In this document: piece after piece, positions 9,408 to 18,846 of the stretch
Numbering within the stretch: the stretch's first letter is position 1
How the letters are laid out: the number at the start of each line of letters is the position of its first letter
Assembly (NCBI RefSeq): GCF_021534965.1
Contig: NZ_CP091037.1
Coordinates: 2,735,501-2,799,500, forward strand
Length of the DNA stretch: 64,000 nucleotides
From: Muricauda sp. SCSIO 65647
GTDB taxonomy: Bacteria; Bacteroidota; Bacteroidia; Flavobacteriales; Flavobacteriaceae
Reading direction: 5' to 3'
Made by a program: the position numbers and the translations under genes
Notes under the pieces: generated by a model
What the model was told of the DNA's origin: nothing
What the model saw: the letters and a program-made list of their open reading frames with translations, nothing else
Database searches by the model: none

Positions 9408-11176
9408 GTGTGGAAGCTGAATTGGGCAAAGCCTTTGATTTTAGACTCTTCAAAAGGGTGTTTCAGCATACCAAACCCTACCGGTTGACATTTGTCGGAG
9501 TGGCGTTGGTGGCTATTTTGTTGTCTGCTTTTGCCGTGTTGACCCCCATCATTGTTGGAGATATTGTTGATACCGCCATCACTGACAAAGATTTGGAACG
9601 GTTGCAGTTTTTGATCATGGCCATGCTGGGTGTACTGGTAGGTGAAGTGGTTTGCCAATTGCTGTTCAATTATTATGCAAATTGGTTGGGTGAATCGGTC
9701 ATAAAAGATATTCGTATCAGGCTCTTTGCACATATGACGAAATTCAAGATGGGGTATTTCGACACCTCATCGATCGGAGTTTTGGTCACACGGGCGGTGG
9801 CTGATATGCAGCGTATCGGTGAGATTTTCAGCCAAGGTTTTTTTGTGATCGTGGCCGATTTATTGAAGATGTTCGTGGTCGCGGCCATTATGTTGATCAT
9901 GAACTGGAAACTTGCCCTTATCGTTTTTGGGGTATTGCCCGTTATCTTGTACGCTACCCGTCTTTTTCAACAGGCCATGAAAGTAGCCTTTATAGAGGTG
10001 CGCGCCCAAGTGGCCAATCTTAACTCATTCGTCCAAGAGCGTTTGGCAGGTATGAAAATCGTGCATTTGTTCAACCGTGAAAAGATTGAAAAGGAAAAAT
10101 TCAGGGCGATAAATGAAAAACACCAAAACGCATGGCTGAAAACGGTTTGGTACAATTCGATATTCTTTCCAGTGGCTGAGATTGTCTCTTCCATTACGGT
10201 CGGACTCATTGTTTGGTTCGGAGGATTGCAAAATGTATCAAATGTCTCGGCAGAAGAATATGGCACCATCTTTTCGTTCATTTTGCTTTCAAGCATGCTT
10301 TTCAGACCACTTCGGCAGATCGCAGATAAGTTTAATACCCTTCAAATGGGTATGGTGGCCGCCAATCGTGTCTTTAAGATTTTGGATACCCAGAGTCATA
10401 TCGCCGATACCGGCAGTTATGAAATTGAAAAGGTACTTGGCAATATTACCTTTTCTGAGGTGCGTTTTGGATATGTGGAGAATGAAGAAGTACTGCATGG
10501 GGTTTCCTTTGAGGCAAAAGCTGGGGAGACCGTGGCCATTGTTGGTGCCACTGGTGCCGGCAAATCGACCATTATCAACCTGCTCAACCGTTTTTATGAA
10601 ATAAACGCCGGTGCCATATTGGTCGATGGAGTCGATCTACGTGAATATTCATTGAAAGCGTTGCGCTCTAATATTGCTGTGGTGTTACAAGATGTATTTC
10701 TTTTTGCCGATACCATTGCCAACAATATTTCGCTTAGGGACGATTCAATAAGTTTGGCCCAGATCGAAGATGCCGCTAAGCAAATTGGGGTGCATGAATT
10801 TGTTTCGAGCCTTCCGGGTGGATATGAATACAATGTCAAGGAAAGGGGCACGATGCTTTCAAGTGGCCAACGACAGTTGATAGCCTTTTTGAGGGCCTAT
10901 GTCAGTAATCCGAGTATTTTGGTACTCGATGAGGCCACTTCCTCAGTTGATACGTATTCAGAACAACTGATACAACAGGCCACTGACAGAATTACCCAAG
11001 GCCGCACCAGTATCATCATTGCCCATAGACTGGCGACCATCAAAAGGGCCGATAAGATCTTGGTGATGGATGCTGGCAAGATCGTCGAAATGGGTACCCA
11101 CAAAGAACTGCTCAAAAGAGGGGGCTATTACCGCGACCTGTACGAAGCCCAGTTTATGGTCGAAGAGGTGGCTTAG
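9404..11176 (+). CDS. ABC exporter, fused membrane and ATPase domains (MsbA-like)
   Basis: Half-transporter of 590 residues: a six-helix exporter membrane domain (about 25-320) followed by the ATPase with Walker A GATGAGKST (about residue 380), ABC signature LSSGQRQL, Walker B ILVLDEATSS and the H-loop IIIAHRL. It would work as a homodimer in the inner membrane. The class is MsbA/BmrA-like, exporting lipids or hydrophobic compounds, but the substrate is not readable. It follows truA with a 4-nt overlap, a common pairing in this family. Confidence 0.93.
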   Translation: MSVEAELGKAFDFRLFKRVFQHTKPYRLTFVGVALVAILLSAFAVLTPIIVGDIVDTAITDKDLERLQFLIMAMLGVLVGEVVCQLLFNYYANWLGESVIKDIRIRLFAHMTKFKMGYFDTSSIGVLVTRAVADMQRIGEIFSQGFFVIVADLLKMFVVAAIMLIMNWKLALIVFGVLPVILYATRLFQQAMKVAFIEVRAQVANLNSFVQERLAGMKIVHLFNREKIEKEKFRAINEKHQNAWLKTVWYNSIFFPVAEIVSSITVGLIVWFGGLQNVSNVSAEEYGTIFSFILLSSMLFRPLRQIADKFNTLQMGMVAANRVFKILDTQSHIADTGSYEIEKVLGNITFSEVRFGYVENEEVLHGVSFEAKAGETVAIVGATGAGKSTIINLLNRFYEINAGAILVDGVDLREYSLKALRSNIAVVLQDVFLFADTIANNISLRDDSISLAQIEDAAKQIGVHEFVSSLPGGYEYNVKERGTMLSSGQRQLIAFLRAYVSNPSILVLDEATSSVDTYSEQLIQQATDRITQGRTSIIIAHRLATIKRADKILVMDAGKIVEMGTHKELLKRGGYYRDLYEAQFMVEEVA

Positions 11177-11178
11177 TA

Positions 11179-11943
11179 CTATTTTGGCGCAAAATCTTTG
11201 ATATCGATCTTTCCTGTCAAGATAGCAAGAATACCTATCAAGACACCAACGGTAAGCATTACGATCAATACCATGAATAAATACCCTATTGCCCTTAAAA
11301 CAATGCTTCCAATACCAATTTGGTGAATCTTTTTAAACACAAAAAACTGATAAGCAACGGAGATAAGTAAAAAGAGCCAATTAAATAGGTCGTATCTAAT
11401 ATCGAAAAGCCCGAAAAGAGGTAAGCAAGCCAATACTTGAACAAATGAGACTTGGGCCGTTATATACGCGTTGGCCACCAAATGTTCGGTATAGTTTAAT
11501 TTTTTCAGGTCCAGAAATAATATCCATGTCAAGAGTGCATATATGGGCATGATTAAATAGGACAAAAGTCCCTGATAATCAAATATAAAGTCCATATTTG
11601 GAGTCTTCGAGTCTGAGAAACTGTTTTGCGTAAGGTTTATATGATATACATTGCGCAAAATGAAAAACAGAATCCCTGAAAGCGTAATGGCAATTGCAAA
11701 ATAACTAACCGGATTCATATATTTTTTACGGGCTCCGGCAATAAAGCTGTTTATCACCACCTCTGGTCGTGAGAAAAGATGTTTGAATGTTTTGAAAAGT
11801 GTATTGTCTAGATTAAAGACCTGGAAGCTTAAATCTTGCCATATATTGCGCAGCGTAAGACGATTGCGGATGATTTTTCCACCACAGGTCGGGCAAAAAC
11901 TAAAGTCTGTTCTAAGTGAACTCTCACAAGTTTTACACTTCAT
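11179..11943 (-). CDS. DUF3667 membrane protein with zinc-ribbon N-terminus
   Basis: A 254-residue protein with two CxxC pairs (CKTCES at residues 3-6, CPTCG at about 17-20) forming a likely zinc ribbon, then about four to five membrane helices. The DUF3667 signature region RNIWQDLSFQVFNLDN follows the ribbon. Its ATG overlaps the cdaA stop by one base (TGATG arrangement), so it is cotranslated with cdaA. No function is established. It converges with the ABC exporter, with only 2 nt between stops and no terminator. Confidence 0.88.
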   Translation of the reverse strand: MKCKTCESSLRTDFSFCPTCGGKIIRNRLTLRNIWQDLSFQVFNLDNTLFKTFKHLFSRPEVVINSFIAGARKKYMNPVSYFAIAITLSGILFFILRNVYHINLTQNSFSDSKTPNMDFIFDYQGLLSYLIMPIYALLTWILFLDLKKLNYTEHLVANAYITAQVSFVQVLACLPLFGLFDIRYDLFNWLFLLISVAYQFFVFKKIHQIGIGSIVLRAIGYLFMVLIVMLTVGVLIGILAILTGKIDIKDFAPK

Positions 11944-12728
11944 CAGGCCAAATCTCTTTTGATTTTCTCGGTCAAATCATCCAAACCTTTATATAATACA
12001 AACTCACCGTTTTTGATATAAGAGATCAGTCCGGTCTCTTCGCTGACCACTAGGCAAATAGCATCCGTTTTTTCGGTGATGCCGACAGCTGCCCGATGTC
12101 GTAGGCCAAAACGAAGTGGAATGTTGCGCTCATTGGAAACGGGCAAAATCACACGGGTGGCCGTTATATAGTTGTCTTGTACAATGGCCGCCCCATCATG
12201 CAGTGGACTATTCTTGAAAAAGATACTTTCAATGATGGGTTGGGTAACCTCGATGCTCATTTTGTCACCGCTAGATTTGACAAAATCAAGACTATTGCTG
12301 CGCTCAATGACAATAATGGCACCGGTTTTGCTCATGCCCATGTTCTTACAGGCACCTATAATGGCATCGACATTGGTCTCTAAGGATAGCGCATCTTGCT
12401 TTAAGAACTTGAAGTGCCTCATAAAGCCTCTTTTTCTGGCAAAATTGGTAGACCCGATCAATAGCAAAAACTTTCTGATCTCTTGCTGAAATACGATGAT
12501 CAGTGCAATTAGACCGATATTCATAAAACCGCCAACCATGCTGCTGATCATTTTCATTTGCAATAGTTCGGTCAATTTCCAAAGGGCCCAAACGATCACT
12601 ATACCAATAAAAATGTTGATGGCTACCGTACCTTTGACCAGTTTGTAGATATAATAGAGGAGAACGGCGACAAGAAAGATGTCAATGACATCGGTAATTT
12701 TGAATTCTAGAAAATTAAGAAAGTCCAA
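11943..12728 (-). CDS. cdaA: Diadenylate cyclase CdaA (c-di-AMP synthase)
   Basis: Makes the second messenger c-di-AMP from two ATP. The N-terminus has three membrane helices (about 13-85). The DAC domain follows, with the catalytic DGA motif (178-180) and RHR motif (210-212). At 261 residues it matches CdaA-type cyclases. It lies between folP and a DUF3667 gene, as often in Bacteroidota, whereas Firmicutes pair it with ybbR and glmM. No c-di-AMP phosphodiesterase is seen in the window. Confidence 0.96.
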   Translation of the reverse strand: MDFLNFLEFKITDVIDIFLVAVLLYYIYKLVKGTVAINIFIGIVIVWALWKLTELLQMKMISSMVGGFMNIGLIALIIVFQQEIRKFLLLIGSTNFARKRGFMRHFKFLKQDALSLETNVDAIIGACKNMGMSKTGAIIVIERSNSLDFVKSSGDKMSIEVTQPIIESIFFKNSPLHDGAAIVQDNYITATRVILPVSNERNIPLRFGLRHRAAVGITEKTDAICLVVSEETGLISYIKNGEFVLYKGLDDLTEKIKRDLA

Positions 12729-12765
12729 CCGCGGATGTGTTTTTGTAAAATTAACAAAAATGGGT

Positions 12766-13608
12766 TTAAGGCAACATACTGTTTTGAGCCTTGATCTCTT
12801 TTATGATTTTAATACATTCGACCGCTTCTTTCACATCGTGCACCCGTAGTATCTGCGCCCCTTTTAAAAGTGCTGTGGTATGCACAGAAGTGGAACCGTT
12901 AAGAGCCTCTCGGGGTTGCGTTTCCAAAAGCTTATAGACCATTGACTTTCTGCTTACCCCTATCAATATAGGGGCTTTTAAATGGTGCAACAACTCTATT
13001 TGTGAAAGCAACCGGTAGTTTTGTTGCAAGGTTTTTGAAAAACCGAATCCCGGATCGATAATGACATCGTTGATCTTTTTTGATCGGGCCAGGGCAATCT
13101 TTTGAGAAAAATAATGGATTACCTCTTTGACCAAGTTGTCGTACTGGGTATTGTTGAGCATGTTCTGCGGATTACCCCTCATATGCATCAAAATCATGGG
13201 CACTTGGTACTTTGCAACCGTATCGAACATCTTGTCATCAAGACTTCCGGCTGAAATATCGTTGATGATGGCCGCCCCGGCTTCCAAGCATTCAGCGGCT
13301 ACTTTACTTCGAAAGGTGTCGATTGATACCAGTGATTCGGGAAACTCCCGAAGAATTCCTTCGACCGTTGAGACAATCCTTTTTAATTCTTCCCTTTCGG
13401 AAACATGCGAAGCATTGGGCCTTGAGCTATAAGCGCCCGCATCGATGAAAGTAGCCCCATCAGACAACATTTTTTCGACTTGTGAGAGAATAGCTTTGTT
13501 GGTGGTAAATTTTCCTACGTCATAAAAAGAATCAGGGGTAAGATTGAGAATTCCCATTGCCCTTGGTCGGGAAAGGTCTATAAGTTGGCCTTTACAGTTT
13601 ATGGTCAT
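12766..13608 (-). CDS. folP: Dihydropteroate synthase
   Basis: Joins p-aminobenzoate with dihydropterin pyrophosphate in folate synthesis; the sulfonamide target. Visible motifs are MGILNLTPDSF (18-28), IDAGAYSSRP, DPGFGFSK, IGVSRKS and the C-terminal RVHDV. It is a complete 280-residue TIM-barrel protein. It is the first gene of folP-cdaA-DUF3667 on the minus strand, 37 nt from cdaA. Confidence 0.96.
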   Translation of the reverse strand: MTINCKGQLIDLSRPRAMGILNLTPDSFYDVGKFTTNKAILSQVEKMLSDGATFIDAGAYSSRPNASHVSEREELKRIVSTVEGILREFPESLVSIDTFRSKVAAECLEAGAAIINDISAGSLDDKMFDTVAKYQVPMILMHMRGNPQNMLNNTQYDNLVKEVIHYFSQKIALARSKKINDVIIDPGFGFSKTLQQNYRLLSQIELLHHLKAPILIGVSRKSMVYKLLETQPREALNGSTSVHTTALLKGAQILRVHDVKEAVECIKIIKEIKAQNSMLP

Positions 13609-13635
13609 CTCGGTAACTTCTTTTACGGGTTTGTT

Positions 13636-13643
13636 TATCTTTG
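13636..13643 (+). promoter_or_regulatory. Candidate -7 box for the DUF1599 operon
   Basis: TATCTTTG matches TAnnTTTG, 52 nt before the DUF1599 start, in the folP/DUF1599 divergent spacer. No clear -33 box. Confidence 0.35.
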
Positions 13644-13695
13644 GCGAGGGTTTTTGAGCCCTTTTGTCAACGAAAATTACACAAATTAAGGTGAT

Positions 13696-14244
13696 ATGAT
13701 GTCGGTTACCTCAGAACAGTACGATAAAGTGATGGGCCAATGCCGTGATCTCTTCAAAAAAAAGGGTCAAGACTATGGTTCGGCATGGCGCATATTACGG
13801 TTGCCTTCGTTGACCGATCAGATTTTTATCAAGGCACAGCGCATCAGAAGCCTCCAAGAAAACGAGATTCGCAAGATTGATGAAGATGAGCGTTCAGAAT
13901 TTATCGGCATTGTCAACTATTCTCTGATGGCATTGATACAATTAGAGAAAGGTGTTGTTGACCAACCCGATCTGAATACTGCTGAAACCTTGAAGCTATA
14001 TGATAAAATGGCCGCAACGACCAAAAAATTGATGGAGGCCAAGAACCATGACTACGGTGAGGCTTGGCGTGAGCTGCGCATCAGTTCACTGACCGATTTG
14101 ATTTTGCAAAAGTTACTGAGGATCAAGCAAATCGAGGACAATGAGGGTGAAACATTGGTGAGTGAGGGCATCGATGCGAATTATCAAGACATCATAAACT
14201 ATGCGATTTTTGCCCTGATTCACCTAATGGAAGCCGAATCATGA
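13696..14244 (+). CDS. DUF1599 protein with two repeated halves
   Basis: A 182-residue cytoplasmic protein made of two homologous halves: residues about 8-88 and 100-180 share the pattern YDK(V/M), DYG(S/E)AWR(I/E)LR, SLTD and INYA/VNYS-type ends. This is the DUF1599 architecture, a family found in Bacteroidota near BT_3928-type genes and linked by domain name to nucleotide modification. No biochemical role is established. ATG codons at 13696 and 13699 are both possible. The end overlaps the next ATG (ATGA). Confidence 0.9.
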   Translation: MMSVTSEQYDKVMGQCRDLFKKKGQDYGSAWRILRLPSLTDQIFIKAQRIRSLQENEIRKIDEDERSEFIGIVNYSLMALIQLEKGVVDQPDLNTAETLKLYDKMAATTKKLMEAKNHDYGEAWRELRISSLTDLILQKLLRIKQIEDNEGETLVSEGIDANYQDIINYAIFALIHLMEAES

Positions 14245-15335
14245 GATACTTGGTCATTTTTTCCAGAATCTTTGTGGGCATACTGTTCATCATCAGTGGT
14301 CTCATAAAATTGAACGACCCTCTGGGTTTTTCATTCAAGCTCGAAGAATATTTTAGCCAAGGTGTTCTCAACCTACCTTTTCTTGAGCCTTATGCTTTGG
14401 CGATTTCAATATTTGTGGTCATTCTCGAGGTGCTATTGGGAGTGATGCTTTTGATAGGGTATAAGCCAAAACTTACGGTATATAACCTGTTGGCCATGAT
14501 CGTGTTTTTTACCTTTCTGACCTTCTATTCGGCTTATTTCAACAAAGTGACCGATTGTGGTTGCTTTGGTGATGCCATAAAACTGACACCTTGGGAATCA
14601 TTTGGCAAAGATGTTCTCTTACTGATTTTTATAGTCATTTTGGTCATTGGCGATAAGTATATAAAATCGTTTTTGCCACGAAAGGCCAATATGCTATTGA
14701 TCGCTTTTTCACTGTTGGCCTGCACCTTGTTTTGTTACTACGTATTGAACCATCTTCCGGCGGTTGATTTCAGGCCCTATAAAATAGGTGCGAACATTCA
14801 AGAGGGAATGACCATACCAGAAGATGCTCCAAAGCCTATTTACGAATATGCGTGGAGGTTCAAGGTAGATGGGGTAGAAAAAACCGTGGTGACCAATGGT
14901 GATTATCCTTCAGTGGAGGGAGAATTTATAGGAGTGGAAACAACAGAAATTCAAGAAGGCTACGAACCACCGATTCACGATTTCACCATTGAGAAAGGAG
15001 GTGTCGATTACGCACCTGAATTGCTGGAAGAAGAAAAGTTGGTGATGGTCATTGCCTACAACCTTGCGAAGAGCGAGCTTGAAGCCTTTCAAGAGGTCAA
15101 AATAATGACCGACAAAGCTATTGAAAAGGGATACACGGTAATCGGTATGTCTGCCTCAAACGATGATTTGAAAGCACAGGTCATCAAGGGCTATGATTTG
15201 AATTTTGAATTCCACTTTACCGATGAAACGGCCTTGAAGACCATTGTAAGGTCAAATCCTGGGATATTGGTGTTGGGCAAGGGCACCATTTTGCAGAAAG
15301 TACATGTTAACGATATCGAAGAACTCAAATTATAA
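14241..15335 (+). CDS. BT_3928 family protein: DoxX/MauE-like membrane domain plus thioredoxin-fold tail
   Basis: 364 residues. The first half is a four-helix DoxX/MauE-like domain, with the conserved FSGLIKLNDP-like opening and a CGCFGD motif (about residue 111) typical of redox-linked members. A further helix precedes a soluble second half (about 175-364) that resembles a thioredoxin fold without a CxxC pair. Such proteins may handle disulfide or thiol electrons at the membrane. It overlaps DUF1599 by 4 nt and sits 10 nt before tpiA, so this is one operon. Confidence 0.88.
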   Translation: MRYLVIFSRIFVGILFIISGLIKLNDPLGFSFKLEEYFSQGVLNLPFLEPYALAISIFVVILEVLLGVMLLIGYKPKLTVYNLLAMIVFFTFLTFYSAYFNKVTDCGCFGDAIKLTPWESFGKDVLLLIFIVILVIGDKYIKSFLPRKANMLLIAFSLLACTLFCYYVLNHLPAVDFRPYKIGANIQEGMTIPEDAPKPIYEYAWRFKVDGVEKTVVTNGDYPSVEGEFIGVETTEIQEGYEPPIHDFTIEKGGVDYAPELLEEEKLVMVIAYNLAKSELEAFQEVKIMTDKAIEKGYTVIGMSASNDDLKAQVIKGYDLNFEFHFTDETALKTIVRSNPGILVLGKGTILQKVHVNDIEELKL

Positions 15336-15345
15336 AAAAACACTT

Positions 15346-16095
15346 ATGAGAAGTAAAATAGTCGCCGGCAACTGGAAAATGAACAAGACCCTAAAGGAAA
15401 CGGAAGCCCTCTTGGCCGAACTATCGGCAAAACGCCCCGATACTGAAGCCGAAATTATTGTGGCCCCAACTTTTGTGAACTTGGCCACAGCCGTGAGTAA
15501 TTTAGCGTCTTCGGTCATTCAGGTGGCCGCCCAAAACATGCATTTTGCGGAAAATGGTGCCTTCACGGGTGAAATAGCTGCTGATATGTTGCTTGACATC
15601 GGCATCGACACGGTAATCTTGGGCCATTCTGAAAGGCGCTCCCTTTTTGGAGAAACCGATGATTTTCTTGCCAAAAAGGTAGATACCGCTATGGCAAAGA
15701 ACATGAGGATAATCTTTTGTTTTGGCGAAGAGTTGCAAGAACGGCAAGCAGGCAGACATTTTGCCGTGGTCGAGGGCCAGTTGAAGAACGCGCTTTTTCA
15801 TCTCGATGCCAATGCTTGGCAAAAAATCGTTTTGGCCTACGAGCCGGTTTGGGCGATAGGTACCGGTGAGACCGCAACCCCAGAGCAGGCACAAGAAATG
15901 CACGCTTTCATAAGAAAGACCATTGATGAAAAATATGGAGCTTCGGTGGCACAAAATGTCACTGTTCTCTATGGTGGCAGTGTAAAGCCGAGCAACGCCG
16001 AGGAGATTTTTTCAAAGCCCGATGTTGATGGCGGACTTATCGGCGGAGCGTCGCTCAAAGCAGATGATTTTATCGAGATCATCAAGGCCATTTAG
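15346..16095 (+). CDS. tpiA: Triosephosphate isomerase
   Basis: Interconverts dihydroxyacetone phosphate and glyceraldehyde 3-phosphate. The start at 15346 gives MRSKIVAGNWKMN; an upstream in-frame ATG at 15304 lies inside the preceding gene and would add an unrelated leader. Catalytic residues are present: K11 (GNWKMN), H94 (GHSERR), E166 (AYEPVWAIGTG), and the phosphate loop LYGGSVKP. It is 249 residues, the normal length. Confidence 0.98.
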   Translation: MRSKIVAGNWKMNKTLKETEALLAELSAKRPDTEAEIIVAPTFVNLATAVSNLASSVIQVAAQNMHFAENGAFTGEIAADMLLDIGIDTVILGHSERRSLFGETDDFLAKKVDTAMAKNMRIIFCFGEELQERQAGRHFAVVEGQLKNALFHLDANAWQKIVLAYEPVWAIGTGETATPEQAQEMHAFIRKTIDEKYGASVAQNVTVLYGGSVKPSNAEEIFSKPDVDGGLIGGASLKADDFIEIIKAI

Positions 16096-16124
16096 TTTTT
16101 AGATGTAGCTAGTAAGCAGTTGCC

Positions 16125-16976
16125 ATGTCCTTCCAAACGGAAAAAGGCCAAACGTATTTAGAACTTGATTTTGTGGTCGACCCGCTACAGCCTGCCACAG
16201 ATATACTGGTCGCAGAGCTTTCAGGGATAGGTTTTGAGAGTTTTGTAGAAACGGATCAAGGCCTTTTGGCCTATATACCTAGAGGTGATTTTGAGGCGTC
16301 GCGCTTTTCGAGTCTTTATATATTTTCCAATCCTGAATTTGAAATCACCTGGTCAAAAAGGGAAATTGCCCAAAAAAACTGGAATGCCGAATGGGAAAAG
16401 GACTTTCACCCCATTTCCATAAACGATACGTGCCATGTACGGGCCCCTTTTCATAAGTCTAAGAATGTACCGTACGAAATCATCATCGAACCCAAAATGA
16501 GTTTTGGCACGGGTCACCATGAAACCACCTACATGATGTTGGCGTTTTTGCTGGAACTTGACCTAGAGAACAAAACAGTTTTGGATATGGGCTGTGGTAC
16601 AGGTGTTTTGGCCATCATGGCCGAAAAAAGAGGGGCCAAGGCCATTGATGCCATCGACATTGATATTTGGAGCTATACCAATACCCAAGAGAACATTCAA
16701 AGAAACAATTGTAAGCGAATCAATGCTTTTGAAGGTGATGCTGCCCTTCTGAAAGACCGAAAGTACGACGTGATATTGGCGAATATCAATCGTAATGTTT
16801 TATTGGAAGACATTTCGATATATGCAGCGTGCTTAGATTCGGAAGGAATCTTGGTAATGAGTGGATTTTACAACACAGATATGCCGATGATTACAAAAAA
16901 GTGCTGTGAATATGCGTTAAACTTCAAAAAAAATCTGGAAAGAAATAATTGGGTTGCGGCAAAATATGTATTTTAG
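16125..16976 (+). CDS. prmA: Ribosomal protein L11 methyltransferase
   Basis: SAM-dependent enzyme that trimethylates ribosomal protein L11. An N-terminal substrate-recognition domain (about 1-95) is followed by the methyltransferase domain, with KMSFGTGHHETT and the SAM-binding VLDMGCGTGVLAIMA. ANINRNVL corresponds to the NPPY-like catalytic loop of PrmA. At 283 residues it is full length. It lies between tpiA and clpS, a common order in Flavobacteriaceae. Confidence 0.95.
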   Translation: MSFQTEKGQTYLELDFVVDPLQPATDILVAELSGIGFESFVETDQGLLAYIPRGDFEASRFSSLYIFSNPEFEITWSKREIAQKNWNAEWEKDFHPISINDTCHVRAPFHKSKNVPYEIIIEPKMSFGTGHHETTYMMLAFLLELDLENKTVLDMGCGTGVLAIMAEKRGAKAIDAIDIDIWSYTNTQENIQRNNCKRINAFEGDAALLKDRKYDVILANINRNVLLEDISIYAACLDSEGILVMSGFYNTDMPMITKKCCEYALNFKKNLERNNWVAAKYVF

Positions 16977-16995
16977 AAATGATAATACATATCTG

Positions 16996-17271
16996 ATGGG
17001 CACCAAAGAGAAAATATCAGAAGATATATTATTGGATGAAGAAACGGTCAAGCAAAATGAAATCGTGCTCTTCAATGACGATGTCAATACTTTTGACCAT
17101 GTTATCAGTACCCTGATAGATGTTTGTGACCATACCCCAGAGCAAGCCGAACAATGTTCGCTTATTGTACATTACAATGGCAAATGCACGGTCAAAACGG
17201 GAGCGTATGACGATCTAAAGCCACGTTGCACCAAATTATTACAGGCAGGTCTGAGCGCTGAAATCGTTTAA
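16996..17271 (+). CDS. clpS: ATP-dependent Clp protease adaptor
   Basis: Delivers N-degron substrates to ClpA/ClpC-Clp protease. The family core is visible: IVLFNDDVNTFDHVI, then the substrate-pocket helix and a CTVKTGAYDDL-like region. The ATG at 16996 (MGTKEKISED) gives 91 residues and lies 20 nt after prmA. An upstream in-frame ATG at 16954 is inside prmA and adds an unrelated leader, so it is rejected. Confidence 0.95.
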   Translation: MGTKEKISEDILLDEETVKQNEIVLFNDDVNTFDHVISTLIDVCDHTPEQAEQCSLIVHYNGKCTVKTGAYDDLKPRCTKLLQAGLSAEIV

Positions 17272-17485
17272 CCTGGGAAAACTGTACCAACCCCTCCCTT
17301 TTTTAGGTCTTTTGGGCCATATGTAATAGCCGATGAGGCTATTTTTCACAAAACCCTTCAATTGTTTTGCCAAGGTTTATCAAATTCTTCAATAAACTTA
17401 AAAAAATCCTTTTTCTTTTTTATGGTGTCATAATCAATAGGTGATTTCGATTAAATTAGCCAAGAGCTAACTCCCCCGATTTGAA

Positions 17486-18109
17486 ATGAGTGAATTTTTT
17501 AAGGCTGAACTGAAGGATAGGTTTTTAGAGTACGCTGCTGATCGTGATGACTACTTTGAGGTACAGTTGCTGTACGATGAGTTCTTACGGCCCAATTATA
17601 GCCTTGAATATGTTCATGGGCTCGTTACTGAAATCATTGACTATGATGCTGACTTGTTGGATGTCATGAGCGGCAATGGCGCCAAGATATTTATGCTCGC
17701 CTCAACTCCGAGTACAGCAGATTTTATGGAGGAGGGCGGTTTTACCGATCTTTATATCAGGGAGGAGGAAAAGTGGGATACTTTCTTTGAACATCTATCC
17801 AACAACCGAAGACTGACCAATAAAGAGAAGGCGGTAATGACAGATTCAAAAAAGGCCTCTTATAAGAAAGAGAGAAGGTTGCTCTTTCTTTTGATTTTTG
17901 CGGTAGCTTTCAGTTTTTTGTTTGCGTTGTCCAGCATTCTCAAGAATTCTTTTTTTGAAGATGACTATATCACCAAAGAAGAGTTTGAGAAAAGGCTAAA
18001 AGACTTGGAAGAGAACCAAAGTAGGGGAGAGAACCTGACATTGTCAGAAGAAAAACTTGACAGTGCAGACACTGCTTTCAAAAAAGACAGTGTTCCTATG
18101 GTCGAATGA
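17486..18109 (+). CDS. Hypothetical single-span membrane protein
   Basis: A 207-residue protein of no family I recognise. The cytoplasmic part (1-130) is acidic and helical. One membrane helix (about 132-152) follows a basic KKERR stretch, giving an N-in orientation. The C-terminal 50 residues are charged with a short coiled-coil-like segment (KEEFEKRLKDLEENQ). It starts 214 nt after clpS and stands alone. The codon use looks native. Confidence 0.8.
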   Translation: MSEFFKAELKDRFLEYAADRDDYFEVQLLYDEFLRPNYSLEYVHGLVTEIIDYDADLLDVMSGNGAKIFMLASTPSTADFMEEGGFTDLYIREEEKWDTFFEHLSNNRRLTNKEKAVMTDSKKASYKKERRLLFLLIFAVAFSFLFALSSILKNSFFEDDYITKEEFEKRLKDLEENQSRGENLTLSEEKLDSADTAFKKDSVPMVE

Positions 18110-18260
18110 CCAGACTATGGTTTCTTGTAAGCTAGGTGTTTTGGCAATTCTAACCATTTGATTTTAAGTGGTTTAAAATTCTTTTTCCATAAACTTTGAT
18201 TCTTGAATGGCATTAGCGATATAATGCTAAAAACCATTCGGGAATATCATTCATTTAATT

Positions 18261-18695
18261 TCAGCGCATTAAGATTTTGAACATTTCATAATTTTTGGTC
18301 TTGCGTTCTGTAAACCCATATTTTTCATAAAATTCTCTTGTTTCACTTGTCGCTACTAAGCCAATATAGGCGTGTCGTGAGGCTATTGTTTCAAAATAGG
18401 CTTCAATTTGGCCCATAATCAGTCTGCTCACACTTTTGTTGTTGTAGTTTGGGTGAACTATAATATCCTGTATAGTAAAATAGATGGCCCCATCACCCAC
18501 AACCCTTCCCATTCCTATCACATTGGGGCCATCTAAAACCACAACACTATACACTTCTTTTCCGAAAGCGGCTTTTGTAAATTGATTTTCAAGGGTATAC
18601 CAATTGTATTGACTTCTTAAAGATTGGTACTCTTTCTGGGTAGGAGGGCGTTTTTCAATTCGCAACTTTGCACCTTGTTCAATTGTCATTTCCAT
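18261..18695 (-). CDS. GNAT family N-acetyltransferase, divergent acetyl-CoA loop
   Basis: 144 residues with the GNAT fold: VIGMGRVVGDG (beta4), IQDIIVHPNYNNKSVSRLIM (motif A region) and a C-terminal FYEKYGF motif. The acetyl-CoA pyrophosphate loop, usually R/Q-x-x-G-x-G/A, reads NNKSVS and lacks glycines, which may weaken CoA binding. Substrate unknown. It is monocistronic, separated from the next minus-strand operon by a hairpin. Confidence 0.88.
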   Translation of the reverse strand: MEMTIEQGAKLRIEKRPPTQKEYQSLRSQYNWYTLENQFTKAAFGKEVYSVVVLDGPNVIGMGRVVGDGAIYFTIQDIIVHPNYNNKSVSRLIMGQIEAYFETIASRHAYIGLVATSETREFYEKYGFTERKTKNYEMFKILMR

Positions 18696-18740
18696 ACCTG
18701 ATGATTTTTATTCTTATTTTTTTGATATTTCTTTTCTTAA

Positions 18741-18775
18741 TGACCAGGGGGATCTCTAAATCTGCCCCCCGGTCA
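18741..18775 (-). terminator. Hairpin between barrel gene and GNAT gene
   Basis: TGACCAGGGGG and CCCCCCGGTCA form an 11-bp stem with one mismatch. It lies in the 150-nt spacer between the GNAT start and the barrel gene's stop, with an AAGAAAAG stretch rather than a clear T-tract beyond. Given the orientation it may terminate nothing strongly, or act as a leader structure. Confidence 0.45.
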
Positions 18776-18846
18776 TTGCTCAACCCAACACAAATTCACC
18801 ATTCTGGCACAGCATAATGTGTAGTGTTGAAGAATAGTTTCATTTT

